Source: Panax quinquefolius
Lineage: Eukaryota > Streptophyta > Magnoliopsida > Apiales > Araliaceae
Assembly (NCBI GenBank): GCA_020205615.1
Contig: CM035168.1
Location: forward strand, 131,861,798-131,925,797
DNA length: 64,000 bases
Direction: 5' to 3'
The notes under the pieces are model-generated. The model was not told the DNA's origin. It did not search any database and was given only the letters and a program-made list of their open reading frames with translations. Within the stretch, counting starts at the first letter, position 1. Every line of letters begins with the position of its first letter. This document shows positions 23,561 to 35,383 of the stretch, in pieces. A program made the translations under genes and the position numbers.

Positions 23561-23799
23561 ATAAAAAATATTATTACATTTGAATACAACTAAAAGAGGA
23601 TAAGATACATACAACTATATTATTAAACATTCGTAAATACTATATTTGAGCACAATAACAAAGAGGATAACATATGATACAACTAAAAGAATGCAACATA
23701 AATAAATAATAACACCTTTAGTAGATTAATATAAGTTGAAGATAATGATTGCACTACTACAAACTATTATATTTGAATACAACTAAAAGGACACAAAGA

Positions 23800-24685
23800 G
23801 TACATGCTCCTAATCATTTATATCGTCAAAGCCATCAATATCAGAATCGTCATCTTCGAGCAATAAATCTTCACTATCGTTGTCATCACCATCTTCATCG
23901 TCCTCAACGATTTCTTCAATTATATCTACCTCCTCAACAACATCGTCTTCACTTTCGACAGCGACAACATGACCTCTTATCTTTATTGACATCACCGTAA
24001 TACAACATACAATCATTCTCACAAGCATCAATCTTCTCATACCCTAGATTGAGCCTTTTGACCATTTCTTCACATCATAGTACGACTCCGGTAACTTATT
24101 GCCTGCAGGTAAGCACTCATTCACAATGCTTAACAGTTCATTAAAACCTCTCTCGCTACAGTCATGCTCGTTCTTGAAGTGTAAAAACTTAGTCACGGCG
24201 AGATAAGGCAATTGTGCTTTTCGTGTCTGGTCATCTGAGAAGCGTCGCTGCTTCATGCAATAACTCATAGAAACCCTTAGCCCCGTCATTCGGCTCTTGC
24301 TCGACGCTACTGTCATCCCTGTCTGTATTCCACTAGAAGTATAAACCAGCAGCTTCGACTATCATGTTAGTATAGTCAAAGGTTTCGTCACCTCTAGATT
24401 CCGGTTCTGATTCATGTTCATCCAACCAAGTTTCCACATGATAGATCCATGTCGTATAACCCTGCTTGAACCCATACGCAAATAAGTCGCACATGACATC
24501 ACTCATTTCCTTCCACACTTCATTCACACACACCTTTTACAAGGACATCTAATCTCATCGCCGCTGACTTACTCAAACGCGAAATTGAGAAACCTATTCA
24601 ACCCCACCACTACGGTGATTTTCGAGCTAAGCCCACTCTTATAAATGGCTACCCTACGTTCCATCCAACTTCGATAAGCAGACAT
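23800..24685 (-). pseudogene. CACTA-1 tnp2 transposase, N-terminal remnant
   Basis: TNP2 (Transposase_21 family) is the catalytic protein of CACTA elements. The minus strand starts at an ATG at 24685 (MSAYRSWMERRVAIYKSGL), continues through GLNRFLNFAFE and CPCKRCVCVNEV, then GYTTWIYHVETW (24480-24420), a family hallmark. It then reaches LPYLAVTKFLHFKNEHDCSE and LNLGYEKIDACENDCMLYYGD (about 24050-23970), all typical of the TNP2 N-terminus. Stops and frameshifts break the frame. The catalytic core and C-terminal DUF4218/DUF4216 parts are absent, so about three-quarters of the gene has been lost before the TNPA-like gene begins. Confidence 0.78.
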
Positions 24686-24699
24686 CTTGGACAACCTGC

Positions 24700-26755
24700 C
24701 TCGCTATATATCCGGAAAGTTAGACAAACACAATCAAGTCTCCAAGTTAATGTATATGCAAGCTTATGAGTTTCTAACTTCATCTCCCACTCTAACAGGT
24801 CAGAGCTTTATCCCATTATCGGATGTGTCACCTCACTGATGCCAACAACTTGAACACATCTTTAAATTTTTCAGAAATTTTGGCAGCACCTCTCCATGGT
24901 CTTCAAGTACACGAAATAGACTAACACATCGTAGTCTAAATATGCACCGGAAGAACGTCCAAGAGATATATCTTCGTAGAAAATTCTAAAAATATAAAAG
25001 CGTGCTCAAGTCGTTAACACCCACTAAGTGAGATCGAAACATACAGCAGTCCCCAAAGCGGGGACTATTTGAGATTCACTCCTACTAAGTGAATCTCAAA
25101 CGGGTTTCTAAACTTCCTAAACTATATGAAAATATGACGTGTCAAAGTAAGGATTATTTTGTATAACAAAAGAATACTAGCTTTTTATCAGTCACAAACA
25201 ATTATTAAACTTTTTAAAACTCACCCCACCCCACCCCACCCCACAACAACAATTTATACTGTCATGATATAATTTTTAAGATAGTAATCTTTTTTAAAAA
25301 TGTATATTTATTTATTTTTTAAAATTAATAAATTGTCAATTTAGGAGTGGTGGAATGCTAATGATAATGGCATGACAAACTTGAGAACAATATTTCACTT
25401 TGTAGTACTATTAATACAACAAAAAATTATGAAAAAAGAGGCATATGAAACTCTTTTTTGTTGGTAAAATTAGGATATTGATCAATTTATTAAAAATAAT
25501 AATAACCACAGTTCAGTCATAAACTCGCATGATTCTCACAAGTCACATTAACAAAAGCAAGAACAAAATAGCCACACAAACCTAAAATGGAAAGAAAAAA
25601 TATTACAAAGATTGCACATCTATGATTAGTAATATTAAACAAATAGCATATCGTAAGACTGAAATAGCATCATGCGTTTAGCATCATGATGCGTTTAACT
25701 GAAATAGCATCATGGGTTTAACAAAATGACATAATATCCTTTAATATAATAATATAATTTCAATACCATGTCACCACCACTAACCTAAACACTAACTATA
25801 TTTAAGAATAAATATTAAAAAAATACTTTTAATAAATCTTAAATAAGTAATGATAAAGTAGAGGGGGTGGGTTAGTTACTTAAATAATACTATATCTTAT
25901 TTCTCTATGTGGCCTCAAGTTTTGCATATAAAAATTCCACTTCCCCCATTATGTCATTTATCCTAACATAACATAAACAATCATGAAAGCGGTTTGTAAT
26001 GGAATAAAAAAATTAAACAATGGACTCAAAGTGAAAATCAAACAAATAGCATATCATATAAGATGAAAGAAAAGCTGCCGAGATGCAAATGGAGTTTGAG
26101 CAATTTATACTAATCGCAATATATATACATACATCGCATTATAATTTTCATGTAAATTAAACTTGCAAACATTTGAAATTGCAATAAGTTCTTGTACACT
26201 GCAAATACACTGCAATATTCTGACTTAAAATTTTCATGTAAACTAGCAAACATTTGAAATAGTAATACACTACAATGCAATTTATATTTGGGGAAAATAG
26301 AGTGAAATTGTAGAGGAATGGATTATTAGGTTATATTTAGGGGAAAATTGAAATTGGGAAGACATTACCTCGCTTTCGAGAGAGACGACGACGGGAAGAG
26401 AGGCTATGATTTAGAATAGAGCACCGATGAAGCGTGAGGAAAGAAGCGTTCGGCTGACCAGAGCGAGGAAGGAGAAGGAGAAAATGAAGCAATGAAATGA
26501 AAAAAATCTAAGTTACCGAAAGTAAATAAAAACTCATTCTCGACGAAGATTAATACTGACCAAGACATGCCGTCGCTTATGTCCTTTTCACTTTTGCTAC
26601 CAAACAATTCCCACCAAATCTAGGCAGGGAAGGGTCATTCTCGACGAGGACTTATTAGCGGCGGCTTATGCCGTCGAGAATAAGGTTATTGAGAGCGGGG
26701 ATACTGTCATGGTAATAATGATGTAATCGCCAATGACCTATTTTTTTAGTAAGTG
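24700..26755. other. CACTA-1 5' region without genes
   Basis: From the tnp2 start to the right terminus the DNA is mostly AT-rich. It holds a 13-bp perfect hairpin (25070-25101), a (CCCCA)4 tract (about 25222-25245) and an imperfect direct repeat near 26148 and 26228. The last 400 bases (26350-26755) carry GC-rich subterminal motifs such as TTCTCGACGA and GCCGTCG. No coding region is supported. Confidence 0.55.
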
Positions 26756-26758
26756 TCT

Positions 26759-27113
26759 CATTCTAAAAAATATATACCCTCGTGCTTCAAAAAATATAAG
26801 ATTACTTGAATCTTTTTAAGTCAATTTAAAATATTTCAAAATTTAAAATTAATATAAATTTATTTATTTCTAGTCTACATAATGCAATAATAAATATTAT
26901 AAATTATCTAAAAATAATAATAATTATAACATTTATTGTTTCGTACTTATTAATGAACCAAATCAATTTTAAATTTAAAAATCTCAAATTAAATTTTAAA
27001 ATTCAATAAAAATTCAATTTCTGAAAAAAAAAATAATTAGAGTCATGCTAACCCATCAGTTACCCATCCGAAAAAGTTATTATTGAATATATATTGATAC
27101 TAAGTAAGATCTT
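26759..27113. other. AT-rich spacer
   Basis: Nothing recognisable; AT-rich DNA between CACTA-1 and the foldback element. Confidence 0.6.
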
Positions 27114-28019
27114 TTATATATGTGAAATGATCTATACCTTCCGTTAGTTATATGCATTATTTTAGCTAATCCATCTTCTGTCGTTTAGTGGAAGATCTAA
27201 CTGGTTCGGTTGGGGCCAGCCATTATTCCCTCTATTGGCAAGCTAAATTGGTCGCTATTCCTTCTAGCGGTCAGTCAAAACAATCACTTTTTGACTGGCC
27301 GCTAAATGAAGTAGCGGCCAACATAAAAGAATTTGATTTAATCAGGGACTTAAAATAGTTAATTATAATTTAAACCTAAAAAATATAACTAATTATTACT
27401 TCACTCGTTAATTGGTTCACAAATATAAAGAATTATAAAATGAGTAGTACACTAATATAAGTAATAGTACTTGACTAGATAATTTGAAAGTAGTAGTTGA
27501 ATCGTAATTTATTTGAGTATGAATATAGTATAAACTCAATTACTATTTCTTATATGGATTATCAATAATATTAATTAATAAAATAAGTATATATATATCG
27601 TCTTATAATTTTTAATTATAAATAGAAAATAGTGATTGAGTTTATATTATATTCGTACTCAAATAAATTACGTATTCAACTACTACTTCCAAATTACCTA
27701 ATCAACTATTATTCCTTATATTAGTCTACTATTATAATTCTTTATATTTGTTAACCAATTAGGGAGTGAAGTATTAATTAGCTATTTTTTTAAATTTAAA
27801 TTATAACTATTTTAAGTCTCTGATTAAGTTAAATTCATTTATGTTAGTCGCTACTTTCTCTAGCGGCCAGTCAAAATGAGCACGATTTGATTGGCCGTTA
27901 GAAGGAGTAGCGGTTGGCCCCAACCCAACACCTTAGATATTTCATTGGACGGCAGGAGAAGAATTAATTAGAATAGTGTCCATAATTAACAGAAGCTATG
28001 GATCATTTCTTTATATATA
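27114..28019. repeat. Long foldback (inverted repeat) element, about 0.9 kb
   Basis: The left arm (about 27114-27556) and right arm (about 27618-28019) are reverse complements at roughly 80-85 per cent by eye, separated by about 60 bases of AT-rich loop. Each arm also contains its own smaller hairpin built on TAGCGGCCAGTCAAAA-like motifs (27250-27319 and about 27846-27913). No ORF is present. The right arm ends exactly where the GypB LTR is inserted. The type of element is unknown to me. Confidence 0.85.
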
Positions 28020-30428
28020 TGTGACGCCCCCAAAATTAGGTATACGTCACCCATCTTGGGTCGCCACTTACATGGTACATAAATTCAAATACAACTTACT
28101 AATATAACTGTCGTGTACAATACGACATAAACTGTGAGTTTAAATACAAATTTTGTCTACTAGATATTATACAAACTCAAAAGAGTCCTCATTACAACTA
28201 TTATCACCTATTTCCGCGAGAATAGTGAGGACTACTAATGCTATCCTCTGCGGACCATTACTTCGTTCCCCGACTGCGTCAAATTTATGTTCTCATTTCA
28301 CGAAGAGAAGAAACGGTGAAAGAAAGGGTGAGCTCAACTAGCTCAAGAAGAAATATTATGACTAAGATAATGCGAGAATAAATTATCATTAGCCTTCAAA
28401 TGAGTGTTAAACCGATAAAATACAATAGACAACCGGTTTAAGCTGCAATGAATAAATAATCCATTAAAAGAGTCAAGAGAGAATAAAGTCTACTATCTTT
28501 TAGGTTTTAAAGGTTTTCATCAATTTTATATTTGAGACTCGACAATAATAAACCACCACATCTAATCATCCCGCGTACTACTGTCGAGGATTTTCATCAA
28601 ATTATCAATGGTCGACTATATCCGAATCACCCCCGGTCATAATCATACCAAAAACTATCCATCACTTCGCATTACAGTGCCACCGAGGACTTTTATCACA
28701 TCATTTATAACAAGCCGTGATTATACCGAATGATCCCCGGTAATAATCATACTAAGTTCATCTACGCACGTAGCGTAAAAAGATAACATAATATATCATG
28801 AGGATGATGACAATGACATAATAATTCAATAAAACAAGTTCAAGAATTATTTTATCCGAGGAATTAAGTAACGTCAAAATTGTCAACAAGAGAATCTTGT
28901 TTTGTAGAGTAAAATTCAAGAATGATCGGAAGAATATTTTCATGAAAAGATCTTTGGATGAAACGCAAATATCGAGGATATTCTACTAATTTTATGGAGT
29001 ATAAGTCAAAGTTTTAACCAACTAGGTATAATAAAGAATGGAATAACAAAAGAAATCACCATGCACGCGATGCTTGTGATAGACAAGAGTTATTCCAAAA
29101 GAATAATAATAACGGAACCAGTCGGGTGAAATTCACACGACAAGATGATCCAATGAATAATAAATCTTTGAATAATAAACAATGGAACCGGTTAAGGTGT
29201 AAAACACACATGCGAGGATATTTCAACGAGAATAATAAATGCGGAATAATAAACAATGGGAACGAGTTAGGTGTGTAAAACACATGACATGGATATTCCA
29301 ACGAATAATAAAGAATAGAATAATGAGAAGAAGATCACCAAGTATAGGGGATTAGCGTATCTGAGTTATTTCAAAGAATAAATAAAGATGGAATAACATA
29401 AGGATTTCACCAATATAGGGTATTAGATATACTGAAGTTATGTATAGGGTATACCACTTTTTACTGAGTTATTCCAACAGAATAATAATGAATGGAATAA
29501 CGAGAGGTTCTCTTACGTGAATAAGAAAGAATAACACACACTTACGCATTACAACAAATAATATTCCCTACAAAGTAAAAGACCTTTGGATATCAAAGTA
29601 GTGAAAGAAGAATCTCTTCTTCTTTCTCTCTATAGATTTTTCTATATAAACTTCTCTCATAATTTCTCTCTGAGAGTTTGGTGAATTCGTAAAGAAAATA
29701 ATGAAGGAATGAAACTATTTATAGGAAAATAGAATCGTAGTAATTAATCCATGAGCTATTCCATATTTAAAGCAAAATCTTTAAATAAAATATAATATAT
29801 TCTATTTATATAAAAAAAATATTTTACTATGCAAAACACTATGCAACACTACGCAAAAACACTATGCATCACTATTTATCATAATAAAATATAATATATT
29901 CTATTTATAGAATAACTTTAATAAAGTATTACATTTTATATAAAAAGATGTTTACTTTTATTACGTTAATAATACGAATAAAAGCAAAACGTCATTATCA
30001 TTATAATAATTCATATTATTAATAAATGATAATGAATCAATCGGAGTGTGACTTCTCACATAAAGATCGATAATCAATACTGGTGCTACTTATTCAACCA
30101 CATGTATTCTTTGTCTTTTACTCTTAGGAGTAGTTCAATAAAGATAATTGGTAAAACTTCCGCCATTATTTCAATAAAATATTTTTGTCGTTTTCTCGAT
30201 TCGATAATAATTACATTAATGGGGAATCCACCAATGATTGGCCATTTATACGAATATTCCTCGCTTGGCAAGAATATTTAAACCAATCGAATATAATATA
30301 ACCACTGCAGATATTTTACAAAATTTATAAATACTACCCACAACTATAATATTATCTCAAATTCACACCATAATATTAAAATTATTTCGACAAAATTTAA
30401 ATTTTATTGATAAAATCAAGGTCTCACA
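28020..30428 (-). mobile_element. GypB solo LTR, reverse orientation
   Basis: It reads TGTGACGCCCC at the left and GGTCTCACA at the right, the reverse complement of the GypB LTR at 18912-21329, and is collinear with it over the whole 2.4 kb. ATATA flanks both sides (28015-28019 and 30429-30433), consistent with a 5-bp target duplication, though the site is an (AT)n tract so this is weak support. No internal retroelement domain is attached. Confidence 0.88.
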
Positions 30429-30452
30429 ATATATATATATATATATATATAT
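30429..30452. repeat. (AT)n microsatellite
   Basis: About 12 AT units between the GypB LTR and the next hairpin element. Confidence 0.9.
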
Positions 30453-30462
30453 CTGAGACGAG

Positions 30463-30674
30463 GATCAAGAAGCACTCTTAAGTAGTAGAACTCTTCTTAA
30501 ATAATAGAAACTTTATCAAGCGACGTAGTTTTGATAAAGGCAGCGATAACATTTTTGTAAATACCATGCCACCGCGTATTTACAAAAATGCCATCACGCC
30601 TTATCAAAACTACGTCGTTTTGATAAAATTCTATTATTTAAAGCGATTCTTTATTTAAAAATTCTATCATGATC
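30463..30674. mobile_element. Hairpin MITE, about 212 bp
   Basis: The sequence folds back on itself almost completely. The inner stem (TTTATCAA..CGACGTAGTTTT against its complement) is near-perfect for about 52 bp around an 11-base loop, and the outer stem pairs AAATAATAGAA and GATCA motifs. It is flanked by (AT)n on both sides. There is no coding capacity. The superfamily cannot be assigned. Confidence 0.8.

Positions 30675-30678
<4 letters not shown>

Positions 30679-30721
<43 letters not shown>
30679..30721. repeat. (AT)n microsatellite
   Basis: About 21 AT units following the hairpin MITE. Confidence 0.95.
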
Positions 30722-30725
<4 letters not shown>

Positions 30726-31079
30726 TGAATGACTAATTTTGAATTCAGATACATCTAAACTAATTAATTTATGATGTCAGATAAATAAAGAGAGACAAAT
30801 TTGTTAACTGGGTGTGCATCAGCTTCTTCGTCAAGAAGCATTAATTTTCAGAAACAAAGTGTCGATCACAAGAACAAAAGTAGTAAATTTTAAAAACAGA
30901 AACAAAACGATTATAAAAACTCAGATAATTGCAGAAATTTGAAATATATGACTGGATACGGACCGGACCTCTGTACATATTGGCCGGTGTTGACCACTGG
31001 CTGTTAATAGTATAAAGTTATGCAACATGACGTACGCTCTGCACCGGGGCCACAGAGGGGGAGGGGGTTTAAAATATAT

Positions 31080-31510
31080 GAAAAATGATTTTACATCCAC
31101 AATTTTTATGTTCTTTTTGTGTCCCTTTACTTAAATTTTGACACATAGTATGTTACTTAACACTAATTAATTCTAAAATTAAATAAAAACATGTGTCAAA
31201 ATTTAAGTGGGAGGACACAGAGGGACATAGAATTTGAGAACAGAGATCTACTCTCAAAATATATGGACTACTGAATGTACGGAAATCTACTCTTTCCTTT
31301 ACTAACTTTCATTTATTGTTTTTGAGAAGCGAGAGAGATCCTCCGTCCCTTAATTTCATGTCACATGTATCATTCTTCCACTTAAATTTTGACATATGTC
31401 TTTTTATTTAATTTTAGAATTAATTAATGTTAAGTAAAAGACTATGTGTCAAAATTTAAGTGGAGGACACAAAAAGAGCAGAAATTTGAGACGGTAAGAT
31501 CTCGCTTCTC
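31080..31510. mobile_element. Two related MITE-like palindromes in opposite orientation
   Basis: Copies at about 31100-31240 and 31345-31490 share ACTTAAATTTTGACACAT, CTAATTAATTCTAAAATTAAAT and their complements. Each copy is internally palindromic, with arms ending in GTGTCAAAATTTAAGTGG, and the second is the reverse complement of the first. The second begins near a CCTCCGTCCCTTAAT motif, typical of Stowaway-like MITE ends. Exact borders are not defined. Confidence 0.6.
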
Positions 31511-32880
31511 TCTTTTCTCATTTATTAATTTGCAGTCACTCTTTTCTTAAAAAAAATGAGCAAAATATATATTTTACATAAAAAATATAAAATAGAGTAA
31601 AAATTTCTAAATTTATCCTCAGACGCTCCATTAGATTACATAAAGTGATGAGTAATTTTGTTCTTTTGGATTAGTGAATTAATCCCCTAAATAACACTTG
31701 TATCCTTCATTTTATGTACCTTAGCTATTCTTTCGTGTACAAAAAAAATTGTAATTTTAATCATCCTTTTCAAGATGCAAAGAGAAAAATTTAAAGTTAA
31801 TAAATTTTTTTTTTGTATTATTAGTACAAACAATTATAATAGTACTTTGAGAAAATAGTAAATATATTTTCTTATTTTTAAGTAAAATAATAGTAAATAT
31901 ATAAATAACAAAATTGTTGTTTATAAAATATATTTTCTCATTTTATAAACAAAATTGTTGTTTATAAAATATAAATAAGTACTCCTATTACATACTACTA
32001 AAGTATTAATTATTTATGGCAAGTATCAAATGTTTGAAGATACTAGTGTACTCATATTTTAGATCGTAGAATGAACAAATAGTTCGAATTAGGACAGAGT
32101 AAAAAATAGATATAATTGAATAATCGAATCGAATCAAAATAATTTAATCAATTTTTTTTGATTATTCGAGTATTTTTTATAATTCAGTTATATCCAATTT
32201 TTTTTTTCAATTTACAAGTTTGGGTTTTGATTTTGTGTTATTCGGGTACGTAACCGAATAACCGAATAACATCTTTAAAAAAAATATAGGCTTAAAGTTA
32301 AATCACTAATATCAGTAATGTGAACTCTTCAGTCTTCACTCTCCAACTCTTATCTCTCGATCAGTCATCACTCATCAGTCTCTCATCTCTAATCTCTCGA
32401 TCTCTTGATCTCTCATCTCTAATCAATCTCTCAGATCTCGATCACTATTCACTCATCACTATCTCATCTCAATCTCGATCTCTCTGCCCTAAATCCCTTA
32501 ACCCAAAAGCCAAAACTCCAGTTCTCAAATCGCAAGAGTTGCGACTCCGCTCGGCCTCCGAACGACAGATCAAAATTTAAACGGAACCTCATGTCCGATA
32601 TTTATGGATTTCGATAAATATATGTAATGACTTATTGTATTAATCCAAATCTTTTGAATCAGATCTTCTGTATGTTTTGCTTTTAGGATTTTAATAAAAG
32701 TTCTTTCATTTTACTAATCAAAAAAAATATAGAGGAGAAGATCTAATTCACGCATCCCGTCACGCTTTAATTAATGCATGAAGAGTTGAGTGAATATAAT
32801 CCTTGTATGTTTTTACAAATCAATATTCGTTTTAAGTTGTGAAATTTGCACAGTATAGTTACCCTGCAGTCCTGCTCATG
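31511..32880. other. AT-rich intergenic DNA with a CT-rich patch
   Basis: There is no supported gene. Around 32230-32270 there are tandem ACCGAATA motifs. 32320-32480 is a pyrimidine-rich low-complexity stretch (variants of CTCTCATCTCTAATCTCTCGAT) whose serine/leucine-rich translation is not a credible protein. Confidence 0.5.
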
Positions 32881-32932
32881 ATCAGTTGGTTATGAGTAAA
32901 TGTGTGTATATATATATATAGAGAGAGAGAGA

Positions 32933-33067
32933 GAGGTTTCAACGCGCAACCGTTCTTTGTGAAAGCAGCCTCTTTTTGGCGCTGTTGTTTTTTTGTTAGG
33001 TCGAAATTGAAATTTCAATCCAAAAAGGGATTGCTTCCACAATGAACCGGTTCTTTGTGGATGGAAC

Positions 33068-33070
<3 letters not shown>
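32933..33070. mobile_element. Hairpin MITE, about 138 bp
   Basis: It begins GAGGTTTCAACGC and ends GGATGGAACCTC; the two 47-50 base arms are imperfect reverse complements. TA-rich microsatellite flanks both ends, compatible with a TA target. There is no coding capacity. Confidence 0.72.

Positions 33071-33112
<42 letters not shown>
33070..33112. repeat. (AT)n microsatellite
   Basis: About 21 AT units at the end of the MITE. Confidence 0.95.
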
Positions 33113-33114
<2 letters not shown>

Positions 33115-34064
33115 ATTTCAAAATTAGATACAATTAATTTTTTTTTTAGTGGATTCAAAATTTTAAAACATACATTTCTTTGCAAAAGAACTTTTTGGTT
33201 GATGCATTTCTTTGCTTCTGATTTTAAGTCTTTTCCTTCATTTGAAGCATTATTTGTAATACGTTTTGTTTTGTTTGAGAAATCAAAAATATATTTTTTA
33301 ATTTCATTTATTACTCGAACAACTAAATAGTAAATTCGATAATTCGGTAATTCAGACATAACTAAAAAAATTAAAAATTTAACACTTTATTAAAAAAATT
33401 GATAATACAATTTCAAAAATAGAAAAAAACTAAAAGTATAATTCCTTCATTAAAAAGTTGAAACGACAATTTCCAAAATAATAAATTTAGAATAATAATC
33501 CATATTTAACCTACATATAATAATAATAGTTTGTGTATATCAGGGAATTTTTGATTATTCACTTTCCAAGAAGATTTGCAAGAACATAGTAGTAGTAAAT
33601 TTGGCATGCAGAGCTGTTTGTAATAAGTAATAGTAGTTTGTATCTGAATCCGTATATATATCTGTTTACAACACTACTTTTTGGCATGCATATGCACTAG
33701 CTATATACCTAGTCTAAAACAAACCTATCACCCAAATATTCCATTAATTAGAACCAGCAACAAATCACATGCATGCATAATACGTAGGAATGACAAATAC
33801 AAGAAGCAAGCTATAAACATACGCATAGGAGTATATAGTACGTACCCACCAGCTATATATATAGTGGGCTAAACACTTGCGTTTATATATGTTCCTGCTC
33901 CTCCGATCCTTTTCATCAAAATTTGCAATTAATATATAGTTATAAATGTATTATCTAATAAAATCAAATACACTCTTATCAATTTTTAAATATTGCAGAT
34001 CGATTAATCTAAAGAAATGAAAATGAAAATGAAGATTTCAGCTTTTTTTTCATGTACGTAATAA

Positions 34065-34067
<3 letters not shown>
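33113..34067. other. AT-rich intergenic DNA
   Basis: No coding region, RNA gene or clear repeat is seen. Confidence 0.55.

Positions 34068-34120
<53 letters not shown>
34068..34120. repeat. (AT)n microsatellite
   Basis: About 26 AT units, 95 bases before the copia element. Confidence 0.95.
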
Positions 34121-34122
<2 letters not shown>

Positions 34123-34213
34123 ATGGAGTAGTAAAGAGAGTGGGGGGCGGCAATGGCATTGGTTGTTTTAGCGGTACCCAAAAAGAGATCTCAACTTATG
34201 CCTACGTAATTTG

Positions 34214-34483
34214 TGTTGGAAGACTTAGTCGTGGTTGTTGTTTGTTGCTTGAAAATAGGAGATTTGGTTATCTAAAGTCTTAGTCAAATAATAGTCCTAC
34301 AAATTAGGATGTAGTTGTTAGCTTTGAATTTCTTGATTCCTGTTAATTTACCATTATGTTAGTGGGCTGTAATTTCTCTTTTCTGTTATGTTGTATGGCT
34401 ATAAAGCCAGAAGTTTGCATTCAATAAAGATGTAAGTATTTCAACAATCTTGTTCTCAGATATCTTGATACTAATTCTCAACA
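34214..34483 (+). repeat. Copia 5' LTR
   Basis: 270 bp, TG...CA. It carries a GGCTATAAAGCC stretch that probably includes the TATA box, followed by TTCAATAAAGATG as likely polyadenylation signal. Confidence 0.92.
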
Positions 34484-34564
34484 ATTGGTATTAGAGCACA
34501 CTAGGGGCCTGATTGTGAGTGAGTGCAAACACGAGTGAATAGTGAGAAATTAGAGAGTGCAGAA

Positions 34565-35370
34565 ATGGCAGCAGAGAAGGATGCTATACTGGGAATTCCT
34601 AAGTTTGATGGAGACTATGAGGGAGGCGATGCTCATGGAGAATTTGATACGATCAAAGGAGTGGTGGCATTTGGTGGAGATCGCTTACTTGCGAACCAAA
34701 TGAGAGGCGTGGTCTGAATGGTGCCCAGAGAGCAGAGCTAGCAGACTTGAAGCTGAAGGATTTAAAGGTAAAAAATTACCTTTTTCAAGCCATTGACAAG
34801 ACAACCTTGAAGACTATCACCCAAAAAGACACAGCTAAGCAGCTTTGGGAGTCCATGAAGACAAGGTTCCAAGGAGATGAGAAGGTGCGCAATGCACAAT
34901 TGCAGACTCTACAAAGAGATTTTGAGGTACTTGAGATGAAAATTGGTGAGTCAATTACTAATTATTTTTCAAGAGTGGTGTTAGTCTGCAATAATATGAG
35001 CAATCTAGGAGAAGGCTTGGAAGATGCTAAGATTGTAGAAAAGATTCTGCGTACACTTCCTGAGAGTTGGAATTTTGTTGTATGTTCCATTGAGGAATCG
35101 AAAGATATCAAAAGTCTTTCAGTGAATCAACTTCGAAGCTCCCTGCTGGTCCATGAACAAAAGTTTCAGAAGAGAAAGAGTACTGATGAGGATCAAGCTC
35201 TGAAAGTTTCATATGAAGGTGGGAGATGACAAGGAAATCGAGGAGTTTTTAGTGGAAGAGGTAGAGGACGAGGCTGACAAACACTCAATCGTGCAACGAT
35301 TGAATGCTTTCGATGTCACAAGCTTGGGCACTTTCAATATGAGTGTCCAGGAGTAGAGAAAGAAGCAAAC
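34565..35370 (+). pseudogene. Copia gag (UBN2/retrotran_gag type) with zinc knuckle
   Basis: The start is ATG at 34565 (MAAEKDAILGIPKFDGDYE). A frameshift follows, and the next open stretch (34747-35229) holds the copia gag core: LKVKNYLFQAID, TAKQLWESMKTRFQGDEKV, LRTLPESWNFVV. Two in-frame TGA codons interrupt an RG-rich hinge, both at positions where CGA (arginine) is expected. The zinc knuckle CFRCHKLGHFQYEC (35307-35348) has the CX2CX4HX4C spacing. A further frame change leads into the protease. Gag would package element RNA. Confidence 0.85.
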
Positions 35371-35383
35371 TATGCCAATATAG

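Larger units (their letters stand above)
6304..26755 (-). mobile_element. CACTA (En/Spm-like) DNA transposon, CACTA-1, 20.45 kb
   Basis: The left end begins CACTACAAAAAAA (6304) and the right end reads TTTTTTTAGTAAGTG (ending 26755), whose complement begins CACTTACTAAAAAAA. The three bases outside each end are TCT (6301-6303 and 26756-26758), the 3-bp target duplication expected of CACTA elements. Subterminal DNA at both ends carries many GTCG/CGAC and CGACGGC motifs. Inside, on the minus strand, are remnants of both standard genes: tnp2 near the right end and a Transposase_24 (TNPA-like) gene toward the left, with a satellite array in between. A gypsy element occupies 11763-23484. Without that insertion the element would be about 8.7 kb, short for an autonomous CACTA, consistent with the missing middle and C-terminal parts of tnp2. 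Confidence 0.88.

Noticed and set aside
32320..32580. An 86-codon serine/leucine-rich ORF
   Set aside because: It is generated by a CTCTCATCTCTAAT-like low-complexity stretch and has no domain.
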